Shown: piece by piece, positions 11,001-21,180 of the stretch | Position numbering within the stretch: the first letter of the stretch is position 1 | Layout: every line of letters starts with the position of its first letter | Assembly: GCA_030247885.1 (NCBI GenBank) | Contig: JAPDRO010000006.1 | Location: 992,001 to 1,056,000, forward strand | Length of the DNA stretch: 64,000 nucleotides | Direction of reading: 5' to 3' | From: Taxawa tesnikishii (nom. ined.) | Lineage: Eukaryota > Ascomycota > Dothideomycetes > Dothideales | The notes under the pieces: model-generated | What the model saw: only the letters and a program-made list of their open reading frames with translations | What the model was told of the DNA's origin: nothing | Databases searched by the model: none | Translations under genes and position numbers: made by a program

Positions 11001-13644
11001 TCAGGTTGCGCCATTGGTTTGAGCGCCTTGCACCGCCTGCGGCCTCCACTTGGCGAGCAGCTTACCGGCTGCACTCTTCGCATCCTCGTCTGTACAACGT
11101 CAGCTTCGCCCTTCCTGCAGAGTACGACCGCACGTACAATTTCTGTACAGATCCTCCGCAGCATCAATGCACATCTCGCGGACCGGTGGGCGGTAGAGGA
11201 TCAGGTATCTGCGACGTGTTAGTCACGCTCTCTCAAAGGAGGAAAACACACTCTCACTGTATCGAGATCACCGCCAGCTGCACTCTCTCCGGATCCCGGG
11301 CTAACCTGGTAACCCGCTGGAGGACGTCCCGGTTGACGCTAGGAATCTCTGACAGGAACCGGATGAGAACCTTGTCCTTCGCATCTAGGAAGGGTACAAT
11401 GCCGTCCAAGATCTTGAACATCCACTTCTCATAGTATGTGATCGGTTGTTCGCTGCCCTGACGCTCTTTTGTTTGTATGCGGTCGTTGTACCACTCTTCG
11501 TTGAGCCACGATATAGCCACATCAATGCGTCGGCGGAAATCCTGGATAACATACTGAAATAGGGACTCGCGGATTTGATCACTGAATGAGAAGTTCCTGT
11601 AAGCTAAGCCTCGGTTCTCGGACTCCGGTTTGATGGCTCCACCCTCGAGACCTGCTGAAGCACGGGTTGCAAGGCGAGTGAGAACAGTTATCCAGGCATC
11701 CTTATCATTGTTGGTAGCAGCAAGTCTGTTGAAGCCATGTTTGACCGCCTTGAGGGGAGTGCTGGAGTCGAGATAAGACAACGTTCCAAACATACGTTGC
11801 ACAGCACCCTTGCTATACTCCACGGTCTGTTCTTCTGACAAGGGTGGAGGGGCGGGCAGATTGAAGGGACCCAACGACATGTCTGACGTTTGCATCAAAC
11901 CCCGGTCTTCGGTCGGTGCTTGATCTAGGTCGTTCATGATCTGCTCGGTGTCTTCGCCAGGATACTCTGGTTCGTAATCATCGTCATCATCGCCCGCAGA
12001 CGACACGCCACCAGTCGCTATTTTTGCCGCGGCGAGCGCATCTGCCGGTTTGGATTTGGTAAGTGATAGATACCTCGCACGAACAGCCTGTATGAGAGTC
12101 AGCTCCGTTTGACATTCAATTCATTCAACATAAAGAAAATCACGTGGTTGACAGCAGAGCTGAAGCACGGAGAGAAACGGAAGTGAACATACATTGATTG
12201 CATTGTCAAATTTGCCCCTGTCGAGAGACTGCAACAACGGGGGCAAAATTTGCGTGACCAGGTCGATGGATATTACTTTCGCATCGATTCCGGCGATCAC
12301 CGGATCTCTAACAAGAGTGAACAGCTGGGCAACAGATACTGGTCCAGGCGGCAAAGGAGGGAAGGCTTGTGACTGCGATGCAGAACCTGGAACCTCTGCG
12401 CCGAGGCGTTGGCGTTTGGAGTCGGAGAGACCGTCAGTTGGCTCCGCGGGTGCTGGTCGTTTGCGTCTGGTCTCGTCAAACGCTTCTACTAAAGAGTGCT
12501 TAAGTCTTTGGACATGTTGGTCTATGCGACCAGCCATGGGATGCGGTGGTTGTCTGTGAGGGTGGGTCAGTCCAAATAACACGGTCAAGGGTAAGCAATG
12601 ATACCTTTTGAGTATGTTCACAAGGAAGCACATCGTTGTCCGCACTATTGAGCGCAGAGCTACCTTGTCTTTGGTGGTCATGGGCGAGTTGGCGAGCATC
12701 AGAGGGTTGAAGTTGAGCGTCGTATTGATGATCTTGGCGGAGATGCTCGCCCTACTTCTGACAAGGGAACCCAAGCTGTTCAAGGTTGCGGTCACGATAA
12801 GTGGATCGCTGCAACAGACATGTTAGACGGAAGTATAGTACGCATTTGACCACGCTCTGACCTGCTGTTGTCTTGCAATACTCCTAGCAGACGATCGAGC
12901 AATCCAGATGCCTCAGCCTCAAGGTTAGAGGGAGGAATGACTGGATGGTCGCGGGGAACAAGTGCAAGAGATATCTCATTCTGGTTCTGATGCTGTATAC
13001 CTGTCAATATAGACAGAGGAGCACAGCGAGCATAGTCACGCACTCTTGGATCGACTATCATTCCAGGTGTCTGCACCTGGACCACCGTCTGAACGAACTT
13101 GATGCAGCAGATTCGCACCCCTGATGCTGCTGTGTCCATCCGTCGTAGTATACTTGATTTGATTCCCGCCATCTTCTGCCATGTTGCTCCATCGGTGGGA
13201 GTTGTGATTCTGTGGACACAAGCGTAAGACAACATACATTCAAAAGCGTTGGTCTTACCCAAAGGCGAATGCGTCCGTGAGGGCCGCCGCCTGCAGGGGA
13301 CGCCTCGGACTCACTCACATGTGCCTGAATATGTATGGATATACGCTCGCTGCCGCTTGCACCGCATTCTTGGTCACCGCTGTATCCTCGTCGGGTTTGT
13401 CGAGGTATCCCTTCAACGTATCCAGCGCTAACACCCCCGACGATTGTTTATCCTCTCCTCTCACCACTGGCGATGCGAGTGCCTCTGCGAGGAAGCTGGA
13501 ACCCCATCGTCGAAGTTCCAGGTTTGCTTCCGCACCACATACTTGTAGGACGGTGGGGACTATCTGAGGGTAGAGGGCAGGCTGACCAAGTGCGAATGTG
13601 CGGGCGTCGTTGAGCTGCTTCAACACAGTGTCGGTGTCGCTCAT
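11001..13644 (-). CDS. PTA1: mRNA cleavage and polyadenylation factor subunit PTA1 (symplekin)
   Basis: Scaffold subunit of the nuclear cleavage and polyadenylation factor (CPF/CPSF). Seven exons whose phases all agree: 13319-13644, 12862-13209, 12605-12808, 12193-12553, 11258-12087, 11138-11208 and 11001-11089, giving 742 residues. Introns are 109, 53, 51, 105, 49 and 48 bp with CTGAC/CTAAC-type branch points. Family landmarks are the N-terminal HEAT region (QLNDARTFALGQPALYPQI, LELRRWGSSFLAEALASP, then GVRICCIKFVQTVVQVQTPG), the central MAGRIDQHVQRL and RKRPAPAEPTDGL segment, and the C-terminal symplekin domain ending in AAGKLLAKWRPQA. The start ATG at 13644 fits family length. It is divergent from COA3 across a 350-bp shared promoter. 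No frame problem was seen. Confidence 0.93.
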
Positions 13645-13994
13645 AGTTGCAGTCAATACAGCTCAGCTTTCTCACGCGCCTTGAAGGGAGAGCTGTGCTA
13701 CGATGGACACGAGAGGATTGTTTCCACCACTATCTGTCATGCTCGGGCTGAACGATTATGATTGAGAGTGATGGGTGATGGGGATGTTGATGTGATTATG
13801 GAAAGGGAGACAACGAAACACAGTTGGTAGGACAGGTGAAGGGTCGCGCGTCACTTTTGTGTAGCAGCAGCTGAATGAAGCTCGTGAAGTACCGCGTAGA
13901 GCACGGCCTTGGCGCCAAGGAGAGCTCATTCCGCAATCACCTCCGAAGGCGAGGAACATGCTTTCGCAAGTGATCACCACTCTGTTGCACAACC
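13645..13994. promoter_or_regulatory. Shared promoter of PTA1 and COA3
   Basis: A 350-bp gap between two divergent start codons, so it must hold both promoters. No clear TATA box was identified. Confidence 0.5.
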
Positions 13995-14360
13995 ATGCCT
14001 CTCGGAAGGTGGGTTGTGGTCCGTCGGGAAAGCAAGACGCTATACTAACTTAACGCAGAATCCCTCAGTCGTCCTACTACGACAGGAACAACCGTCCCAC
14101 AGCTGCGCTCTACAGAGCAAGACAGCCATACCTGGTCAAGAATGCCATAACCGGAATCTGCATATTTGGATTTGCGATATCAGTTTGTATGTAACGCAGT
14201 AACTCATGAAGAGAGCGCGGGGCTTATATATGGAACAGATGCCTTTACCATCCGCGCAGTATCCCAAGACGAGTTCGAGGACGTCGTGGTACCTGATGCG
14301 CCAGTAAACCCAGGCCATGCACCGCATACCAGCACTGTCAGATCTGCAGGAAGCGCATGA
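13995..14360 (+). CDS. COA3: Cytochrome c oxidase assembly factor COA3
   Basis: Small inner-membrane protein of mitochondria that supports Cox1 synthesis and assembly. Three exons: 13995-14008 (14 nt), 14059-14186 and 14239-14360, coding for 87 residues. Introns are 50 and 52 bp; the first has branch site TACTAAC. Family landmarks are SSYYDRNNRPTAALYRARQP, a single membrane helix (AITGICIFGFAISVYAF), and TIRAVSQDEFEDV just after it. The very short first exon means simple frame scanning misses this gene. It is divergent from PTA1 and convergent with the complex I subunit gene. Confidence 0.93.
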
Positions 14361-14685
14361 TCCAAGAAGTTAGGTTGCAAAGAGGGACAAACTCGGATGC
14401 AGTACATGATACCGAATAGCATGGTCTGGCGTTTGGGAGCAGAAGGTGATTTGGTGTACGAATATACAAAAGCATGTTTAGGGAAAGAGATACTGCCATC
14501 TCTACAGAGCGATAAGCATATGTTGCATGTTACTACTTCTATAGTCGCTCATGGTGTTACGCAGCCACGATGCTGTTACACCGAGCGATGGGTGGGATCC
14601 GAGGACTGGAGACAAGGGACATGATTCATCTTCACTCCAAAGGAGCGTAATACCCTGCGTATTGCCCAAAGGATATGTACAACAG

Positions 14686-15478
14686 TCATAGCGAAACAAG
14701 ATTACATGGCACCCAGCTGTCCAGCTCCACTGACATTCGCGGGGTTCGCTGGGGGTCGTAGATCTCCTTCAGTGGCTTCTCTGCCTTGAGATTGCCATTC
14801 TTCAGGTCCTGCAGCTTCTGTGCCTGCTCCTCGAATGCCTCTCTCTCGTACTTGGCAATGACGCGGTCCAGATTGGTTTGGTGGCCTGCCGGCACGTTCC
14901 ATGGAGCGCCCTGATTGAACGTCCTGCAACTCCTGTCAGCCTTGATCTCCTTGTGTTATGTTCCAGTTGCATGCGCAAATTGATATTTTGGTTGCTTGTT
15001 CATGGTTGTTGCAGGCGCTCGGGAAGAACATACTCTGGGTATCTCAGCTCGACGTGCTTCGTGAAGGTGCTGTTAATGAAAAGATTCCGGTCATGAGCCG
15101 CTTGTTCCACTGCCTTCGTATGCAGATCGTTCCGCTCTTGCCATCTCGCTCTCCAGTGGTCGTAGCTATTGATCAGGCGCGTAAAGTATGGTTGTTCGTT
15201 GGTACCCTGGGCGGAGACTTTGTAGAGGGCGAGGGACAGAGGAATCAATCCGACTGTGATGTAAAATCCTCTCTAAATGTTAACAGTATTAGTATCTCTT
15301 CTTGTGGTCCAGGAATATCTCTCAGAGCAGGATACTAGCGTACGCCGAGGTGCTCCTCCGTAGGTCCATGGTGGGCGCCGTGATGCGCATCGTGGTGCGC
15401 GTAACGGCGTGACTGTTGTGTTGCATTGGATCGAATGTTCCTGGCAGCACCTGCTGCATTCCGTCTGAAGGACTGCAT
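14686..15478 (-). CDS. NADH:ubiquinone oxidoreductase 17.8-21 kDa accessory subunit
   Basis: Complex I accessory subunit like Neurospora NUO-17.8. Three exons: 15344-15478, 15034-15272 and 14686-14923; introns 71 bp (TACTAAC present) and 110 bp; 203 residues. The N-terminus (MQSFRRNAAGAARNIRSN) is an Arg-rich mitochondrial presequence, followed by the His-rich linker AHHGPTEEHLGRGFY. One membrane helix (ITVGLIPLSLALY) precedes the soluble part with FTRLINSYDHW, RNDLHTKAVEQAAHDRNLF and VPAGHQTNLDRVIAKYE. The start at 15478 is chosen because it begins the presequence. It faces COA3 tail to tail, 325 bp apart. Confidence 0.9.
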
Positions 15479-16053
15479 CGTGTGTGGGCTGATCAATTGC
15501 TGTAGAGTTTCAAGCCGCGAGTCCAATCTGAATGAGCTGCGGTTCACACGAGCACGGACCGACTCACTGCCAAGACTTCGATGATGGAGGGTCGAATTGA
15601 ACTGAACTGAACTGCTCTCTACTCTTCTCTCCTCTTCAACCTCATCGCCCAGCTACGAATGTCGAGCTCCTACAAAGCTCTAGGAGCATGCAAATGGTCC
15701 ATATGTTGTAGACTGATCTTTGTGGGTCTACAGGTTTTCCCGAGGTGTCCTCCATCCTCGATGCTTTCTGCACTTATCGGACATTTCTCTGTCCTCGCAT
15801 GTGCACTATACTTGAGTATCCTACTCATTATACTCTAATACAGCAATGAGTTTACATCCAAAGAGGGGCAAGTTTCCCTTTGGGTCACGCTTTCTCCACT
15901 CTCATAGCCCGTTGTCGGGCCGGTCGAACTTGTCGGTGTTTGGGAGTGATAGGCATAGATTGGTCACACGACTACATAAGAGCCCAACAGGTCCATGTCT
16001 GTATCTTGAGTTCTCTTTCCACCCCTCTACTTCTTCCTTAACAAGTTAACATC
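15479..16053. promoter_or_regulatory. Divergent promoter, complex I subunit / ACC deaminase
   Basis: 575 bp between divergent starts. It contains GATA-type hexamers (TGATAG near 15948; CTTATCG near 15772, i.e. CGATAAG on the other strand) that could be read by a nitrogen GATA factor. Such hexamers are common by chance. Confidence 0.35.
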
Positions 16054-17076
16054 ATGAGGCTTGACAAGTTCACTAAGCAACAACTCACGTTCGGACCAAC
16101 ACCGATCCAGCCTCTCAAGCGCCTCTCCGCCGCGCTGGGCGGCAAGGTAGAGCTCTATGCGAAGCGTGAAGATTGCAATTCCGGCCTTGCCTTCGGGGGC
16201 AACAAGACTCGCAAGCTCGAATACGTGATTCCAGATGCGTTGAACGGCAACTATGATACTCTCGTCACTGTCGGTGGCGTCCAGTCCAATCAGACTCGAC
16301 AAGTCGCTGCTGTTGCTGCACACCTGGGACTAAAGTGTGTTCTAGTTCAAGAGAACTGGGTGAACTACGAGGACCCGGATTTGGTGTATGACAAAGTTGG
16401 GAACATTGAGCTTTCGAGAATTATGGGAGCAGACATCCGGCTAGATTCTGCAGGCTTCGACATAGGAATTCGACCAAGCTGGGAGCAAGCGATGGAGGAC
16501 GTGAAGAGAGCTGGGGGCAAGCCGTACGCTATCCCTGCTGGATGCTCGGAGCATAAGTTTGGCGGGTTGGGCTTTGTCGCATTTGCAGAAGAAGTCATGC
16601 AGCAGGAAAAGGACCTTGGCTTCAAATTCGATTACGTCGTCGTCTGCGCCGTCACCGGCAGCACGCAGGCTGGTATGATTGTTGGATTCGCATCAGATGG
16701 CCGAGCAGATCGTGTTATTGGCATCGATGCTTCTGCAAAGCCGGAAAAGACTCGCGAGCAGGTATTCCGCATTGCGAAGCAGACAGCAGAGCTCGTTGAA
16801 CTAGGGAGAGAAATTACTGAGAAGGATGTAATTCTCGATGAGCGGTTCGGAGGGCCAGAGTACGGTTTGCCCAACGACGGCACTATGGAGGCTATTCGCT
16901 TGTGTGCAAGGACAGAGGGCATGCTTACTGATCCGGTGTACGAGGGAAAGTCGATGGACGGGATGATTCAGATGGTGCGGAATGGGGAGTTTCCTGAGGG
17001 ATCGCGCGTATTGTACGCGCACTTGGGAGGCGCGCCAGCCCTGAGCGCTTATAGCTCTCTTTTCCGTGACGGCTAA
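16054..17076 (+). CDS. acdS: 1-aminocyclopropane-1-carboxylate (ACC) deaminase
   Basis: PLP enzyme that cleaves ACC, the ethylene precursor, to 2-oxobutyrate and ammonia. Single exon, 340 residues, the usual family length. Active-site residues are all present: Lys51 (GGNKTRK, Schiff base), Ser78 (VQSNQ), Tyr270 (GPEY), Tyr296 and Glu297 (DPVYEGKS). The last pair separates true ACC deaminases from D-cysteine desulfhydrases. It is intronless, whereas most neighbours have several introns; fungal ACC deaminases are widely held to come from bacteria by transfer. It lies 195 bp upstream of the asparaginase on the same strand; both products release ammonia. The enzyme is predicted cytosolic, with no targeting signal. 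In plant-associated fungi it can lower plant ethylene. Confidence 0.95.
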   Translation: MRLDKFTKQQLTFGPTPIQPLKRLSAALGGKVELYAKREDCNSGLAFGGNKTRKLEYVIPDALNGNYDTLVTVGGVQSNQTRQVAAVAAHLGLKCVLVQENWVNYEDPDLVYDKVGNIELSRIMGADIRLDSAGFDIGIRPSWEQAMEDVKRAGGKPYAIPAGCSEHKFGGLGFVAFAEEVMQQEKDLGFKFDYVVVCAVTGSTQAGMIVGFASDGRADRVIGIDASAKPEKTREQVFRIAKQTAELVELGREITEKDVILDERFGGPEYGLPNDGTMEAIRLCARTEGMLTDPVYEGKSMDGMIQMVRNGEFPEGSRVLYAHLGGAPALSAYSSLFRDG

Positions 17077-17215
17077 ACGTATCGAACATCTGACTTCATT
17101 GAACCACATGTCGGTTGTCAATACAGCCAAAGATTCCATATCACCATGTAATTTGAAAGGGTATGCCGAGCTCGCGCCGATGAAAGTCAAAATTGTCGGG
17201 CGTCGCGCGCGTACC

Positions 17216-17221
17216 TGATAA
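17216..17221 (+). promoter_or_regulatory. GATA-factor-type site (TGATAA)
   Basis: A TGATAA hexamer (HGATAR consensus of AreA/NIT2) lies about 50 bp upstream of the asparaginase start in a 195-bp promoter. Position and gene function are suggestive; the match alone is weak. Confidence 0.3.
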
Positions 17222-17271
17222 ATTTGCCTGGCAGAGATTTCTCTCGTCGCCGGCTCCTGCAGTCAATCGCA

Positions 17272-19133
17272 ATGGACGAGACGCCTGAGTCACGGGTACT
17301 CATTGTCATCACTGGTGGGTAGTCCAATGTCCGTGTAATGCCTGTCGACCGCCTAGGCAGGGCAAACGTGATGGCTGAAGGACGTGATAGGAGGCACAAT
17401 ATGCATGCAGCCTTCAGAGAATGGACTTGTGCCGGTAAAGCTACCCTACCTGCTGAGATGCTCGCAGCATGCTCTTGGAAGGACAACCATCTTCTGTGCG
17501 ATTGGAAGCGATCAGACACTGACAGGATATGTGAGGTAGGCTAAAGGATTCCTCAAATCTGGCTTGGCTCCTCGCCCCTCCTTCAACGATGGCTCTTATC
17601 CCGAGCCACTGGAGATCGTGACCGATGATAGTGGAAGGCGTAGAGGGGTGCAGTCACTACGTACACCGTTGAGTACCTACGCCCGCCGTGTACGGTACAG
17701 TGTGCTCGAATTCGAACAGCTGCTCGACAGCAGCAATATCGATTCAGACGGCTGGGACCAGATCGCACGGGCAATCTACCGCAACTATCAACTCTACGAT
17801 GGCTTCGTTGTACTTCACGGCACTGATTCCCTGGCATACACAAGTTCAGCACTAAGTTTCATGCTGCAAAATCTGGGCAAGCCAGTCATTTTGACCGGAT
17901 CTCAAGCGCCGATGAGCGAACTGCAGAACGATGCTCAAGACAATCTCCTTGGAGCGCTCGTCATCGCAGGTCATTTCATGATCCCGGAGGTGTGCCTGTT
18001 CTTCAATTTCAAACTCTTCCGCGGCAATAGGGCGACGAAGGTCAGCGCGGACGACTTCGACGCATTCAGCTCCCCGAATCTACTCCCACTTGCCACCATC
18101 AGCAGTCTACGCACGAACGTGCAGTGGAGCATGGTACACAGGTCCAAGAGCGTGCTACCGTTTAGCCTGCAGATGAAACTCGACACTGCGCACGTGGCCT
18201 GCTTGCGCGTCTTCCCAGGTATCAGACCAGAAATGGTAGATCTCTTCCTGAGGGCGGAAGGATTGAAAGGATTGGTTCTCGAAACCTTCGGCGCAGGCAA
18301 TGCACCCACAGGTCACGACTCCGCCATGACGAAAGTTTTGGCTGATGCCGTCAAGAGGGGCATCGTCATTGTCAACGTCACACAATGTCTCAGCGGCAGT
18401 GTGAGTCCACTGTACGCTCCAGCTACGGTACTAGGACGTGCCGGCGTCGTTTTTGGACAGGACTTAACCTCGGAGGCCGCGTTGACAAAGCTGGCGTATT
18501 TGTTCTCCCTTGGCTTGTCGCCGGAGGATGCGGCAAAACGGATGTCTGTGAGCTTGAGAGGAGAGCTCACGGAGACATCAAGGACGCATTTCGAACACCC
18601 CAGGAGCGGACTAATGACACCCGAAGTTAGCAACCTCACAGCCCTGGGTTATGCAATCCAAGACGGGGATCTGGCGGGCGTCAAGGAAGTGATGAGAGGA
18701 GAAGCTCGATGGCTACTGAACGACATCGACTACTCCGGCAATACTCCCGTAGTAAGTTAATCCTGCATTGACATCCTACAAAATACGTTCTCCAACGTTT
18801 GGTTGATATTGCACTATGCCTCCCTTCTCTTCACCTTGATCAGAGCCATCAAGCCAGTCCGTTAACAATTTTGACCAGCATCACGCCGCCGCGGGTCCCA
18901 ATGTCGACATTCTGCGCGAATTCCTCAGCCAAGGTGCAAGCGTGCACCTCCGCAACCGCACAGGACGCACACCGCTTTTCCTGGCCGCACAAGCAGGACT
19001 CAAGTCACACGTCGACCTCCTCCGCGAAGCTGGTGCTCATCTGCACTCTGATGAGATGCATCTGGCCAAGACGCTTGTAGAAGAGAAAGGTCAAGATCCG
19101 GAAGTCTGGAAAGCGGCTGAGTTCGAGAAATGA
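17272..19133 (+). CDS. L-asparaginase with C-terminal ankyrin repeats
   Basis: Cytosolic type I-like asparaginase that hydrolyses asparagine to aspartate and ammonia. Four exons: 17272-17314, 17391-17434, 17540-18751 and 18879-19133, phases agreeing, 517 residues. The catalytic set is visible: the N-terminal TGGTI loop (nucleophile Thr17), HGTD with Thr124/Asp125, and Lys196 in RGNRATK. After residue about 420 the protein passes into ankyrin repeats (YSGNTPVHHAAAG..., GRTPLFLAAQAGLKSHVDLLREAGA), the same domain order as animal 60-kDa ASPG. The final intron (18752-18878) falls inside the first repeat. No signal peptide is seen. It follows ACC deaminase in tandem. Confidence 0.93.
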
Positions 19134-19647
19134 GAGCAGGAACACGAATGCCCTTCACTGGCCTGATGCGTCTCGCAGCGGGGAATGACCATTTGCGACG
19201 ACGTATCTGCTTTCATGGAAGCATGACTCGAAAACAACATTGTCGAGCCAACCGTTCACTGCGGCATCTAGCAGCTTGTCGGACACATAGCGCGCGTCTG
19301 GATTTGTCCGTGCGAGGAAACCGAGTTCGAGAATGTTGTTGACATCGTGTCGTGGTGCAGGTTCAGTTCCCAAGCATACCAAGTGAGATCACGCGTCGCG
19401 GCGCGAGTGATAAGCCCACGGCTGTGGCAGCGCTTCTAGCGCGCCTACCGTCTTTGGCAAATTTCGACTGGAAACAACATTTCGCCCGAATGCGGTATAT
19501 ACAGAACGCTCTCCAAAACGTCAGCCAACAGCATTAGATCAACAAATATGCTTTTGCATTAAGAAATCTTGCACCTTCACTACTGCTCCTTCTTCGTCTC
19601 TGTCATCCCTATATCCGTTCCCTTCAACTCCTCTGGCATCCCCGGAA
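19134..19647. other. Intergenic between convergent genes
   Basis: 3' flanks of the asparaginase (plus) and the ERG26-like gene (minus). No further gene was recognised. Confidence 0.5.
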
Positions 19648-20799
19648 TCACACCCTCAAAATCGCATCTCTAACACCCGTCCTTACTCCCTCCACCAACC
19701 CGACAACCGGACGGTACCCCAACCTCCTCTTCGCCTTATCGATGTTGAAGTACCTTGTCATGCAGCTGAACTGCACATGGTCACGGCTGAGCTTGGGCGT
19801 TCCGAGTCTGAAAGCCCAGTAAACCCATCCCAGAATCGTAGCGATGAACAATGCAAGGTCCTTGGGGATGACCCAGATTTGCGAGATATCCGTCTGGTCC
19901 CCCGCGGCCCGCCACACCATGCGTGCAAAGTCAAAGAAGTAGGTGGGGCTGTCGTTTGTGATAAAGAAGGCTTCGCCGTCGACTTTTCGTGGTTCAGGGG
20001 GTGCTTTGACCGCCTTCTTCGCGCTCGACGGTGGCGAGCAGAGCGGCTGCGCAGAGATGGTGTGCGTGCGCTACGTTGCGGATGTCGGTGAAGTCGAAAA
20101 GGTTCTCGTTTGTTCCAACCTGGAACTTGGTCTGCCCGCGGTAGTATGCTGCCGCGCCTTGGGGAATGAGCACGTTGTCGCCCTCGCCGAACATGGCGGA
20201 GGGACGGATCGCAGCGGTCAGGAAGTGCGGGTATGCAGAGGAGCGGTTCGACGAGAGGATGTGGGATTCAGCGAGCGCCTGGAGAAGTCAGAATCCAAGG
20301 AAGGCTGTTTAGTTGGTATGCATACCTTGGTGTTGGTGTAGTACATGGGTTGCTTGTCTCCTGTTAAGACGGGATACTCCTCATCGGCGTTAATGAGGTC
20401 GGACCTGTTGTCGCTAATGACACTCGCGCTGCTGGTATACACGAGAGCCTTGACACCCGTCTCTTGCGACACCTTTACCATGTTTTTAGTCCCGTCAACG
20501 TTCACCTTGTACATGATCTCGTTCGGGGCAAGCAATGGGTCTGGACTGGCGGTGTGGATGACTATGGTGGGCTTGATCTTTTGGAAGAGCGACAGCAAGG
20601 CATCGTAATCGGTGATGTCTCCAAACTGGTACGAGACGCCCGCCTTCTCTTTCGTCGGGGGCTTCAGATCGAGGATAGTAATCTTGCTGCAGGCATTGCG
20701 GACGAGTAGAAGGTCGACGATGTGACCGCCGAGAAAGCCATTGCCACCACTGACGAGGATGTGGCCGAGGGATTTCACGGTTTTAGTTGGACCAGCCAT
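19648..20799 (-). CDS. ERG26-like sterol-4-alpha-carboxylate 3-dehydrogenase
   Basis: NAD(P)-dependent 3-beta-HSD family enzyme, ERG26-like, acting in C-4 demethylation of sterols at the ER, or a paralogue of it. The start ATG is at 20799; an intron at 20279-20325 (47 bp) joins two exons in phase. Landmarks are the Rossmann motif VSGGNGFLGGHIVDLL, then YTSSASV and the catalytic-type YTNTKALAESHIL (YxxxK). The last part has a hydrophobic helix (IATILGWVYWAF) and SRDHVQFSCMTRYFNIDKAKRRLGY. Near 19983-20001 the frame breaks between ...EREEGGQSTP and KVDGEAFFITND. Both the G5 run 19997-20001 and the T4 tract at 19984 would have to be one base longer for a continuous family sequence. This may be an error or true loss. 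It is divergent from palC. Confidence 0.78.
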
Positions 20800-21180
20800 T
20801 GTTGTTGTGCGATGGTAGAAAAATCCGTATGGCACAACGCAAGGCACTGTGCCTACAGGAGACCCTGAAATAAAACGTTTCCCCACAAAGAAGATCAGAC
20901 CATAGCGCGGGATTGTTCCGTGCTTCTTGACGGGAGCTACGTACTGTATGTATTCAGTTAGGATTCCAGGTTTGGTGTTGTGTCATTTCCTTTTCCGGAA
21001 AGGAGTCCTTTTGAGGTATTCGAACAGGATCCTCACAAGCAACAGTCTGGTCCAACCTCGAAGGAAGGCCATACTCAAGGCCAAGAAGTTGGCATTTTGC
21101 GAACAACTGCCCCGCATTTTTCACCTGCTCCGCCGACTTCCCCAACCCCGTAAGAGCACCGTCACATCATCGTCCTCACC
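20800..21180. promoter_or_regulatory. Divergent promoter, ERG26-like / palC
   Basis: 381 bp between divergent start codons. It holds GCCAAG at 21080-21085, a match to the PacC core GCCARG, 96 bp before the palC start. A hexamer match is weak evidence by itself. Confidence 0.35.

Noticed and set aside
13210-13318. Extra 31-32 nt exon inside PTA1 intron 1 (a second GTAAGA...CACAG pair exists)
   Set aside because: Including it breaks the phase; direct joining gives the conserved FRHIITTPTDGATWQKM.
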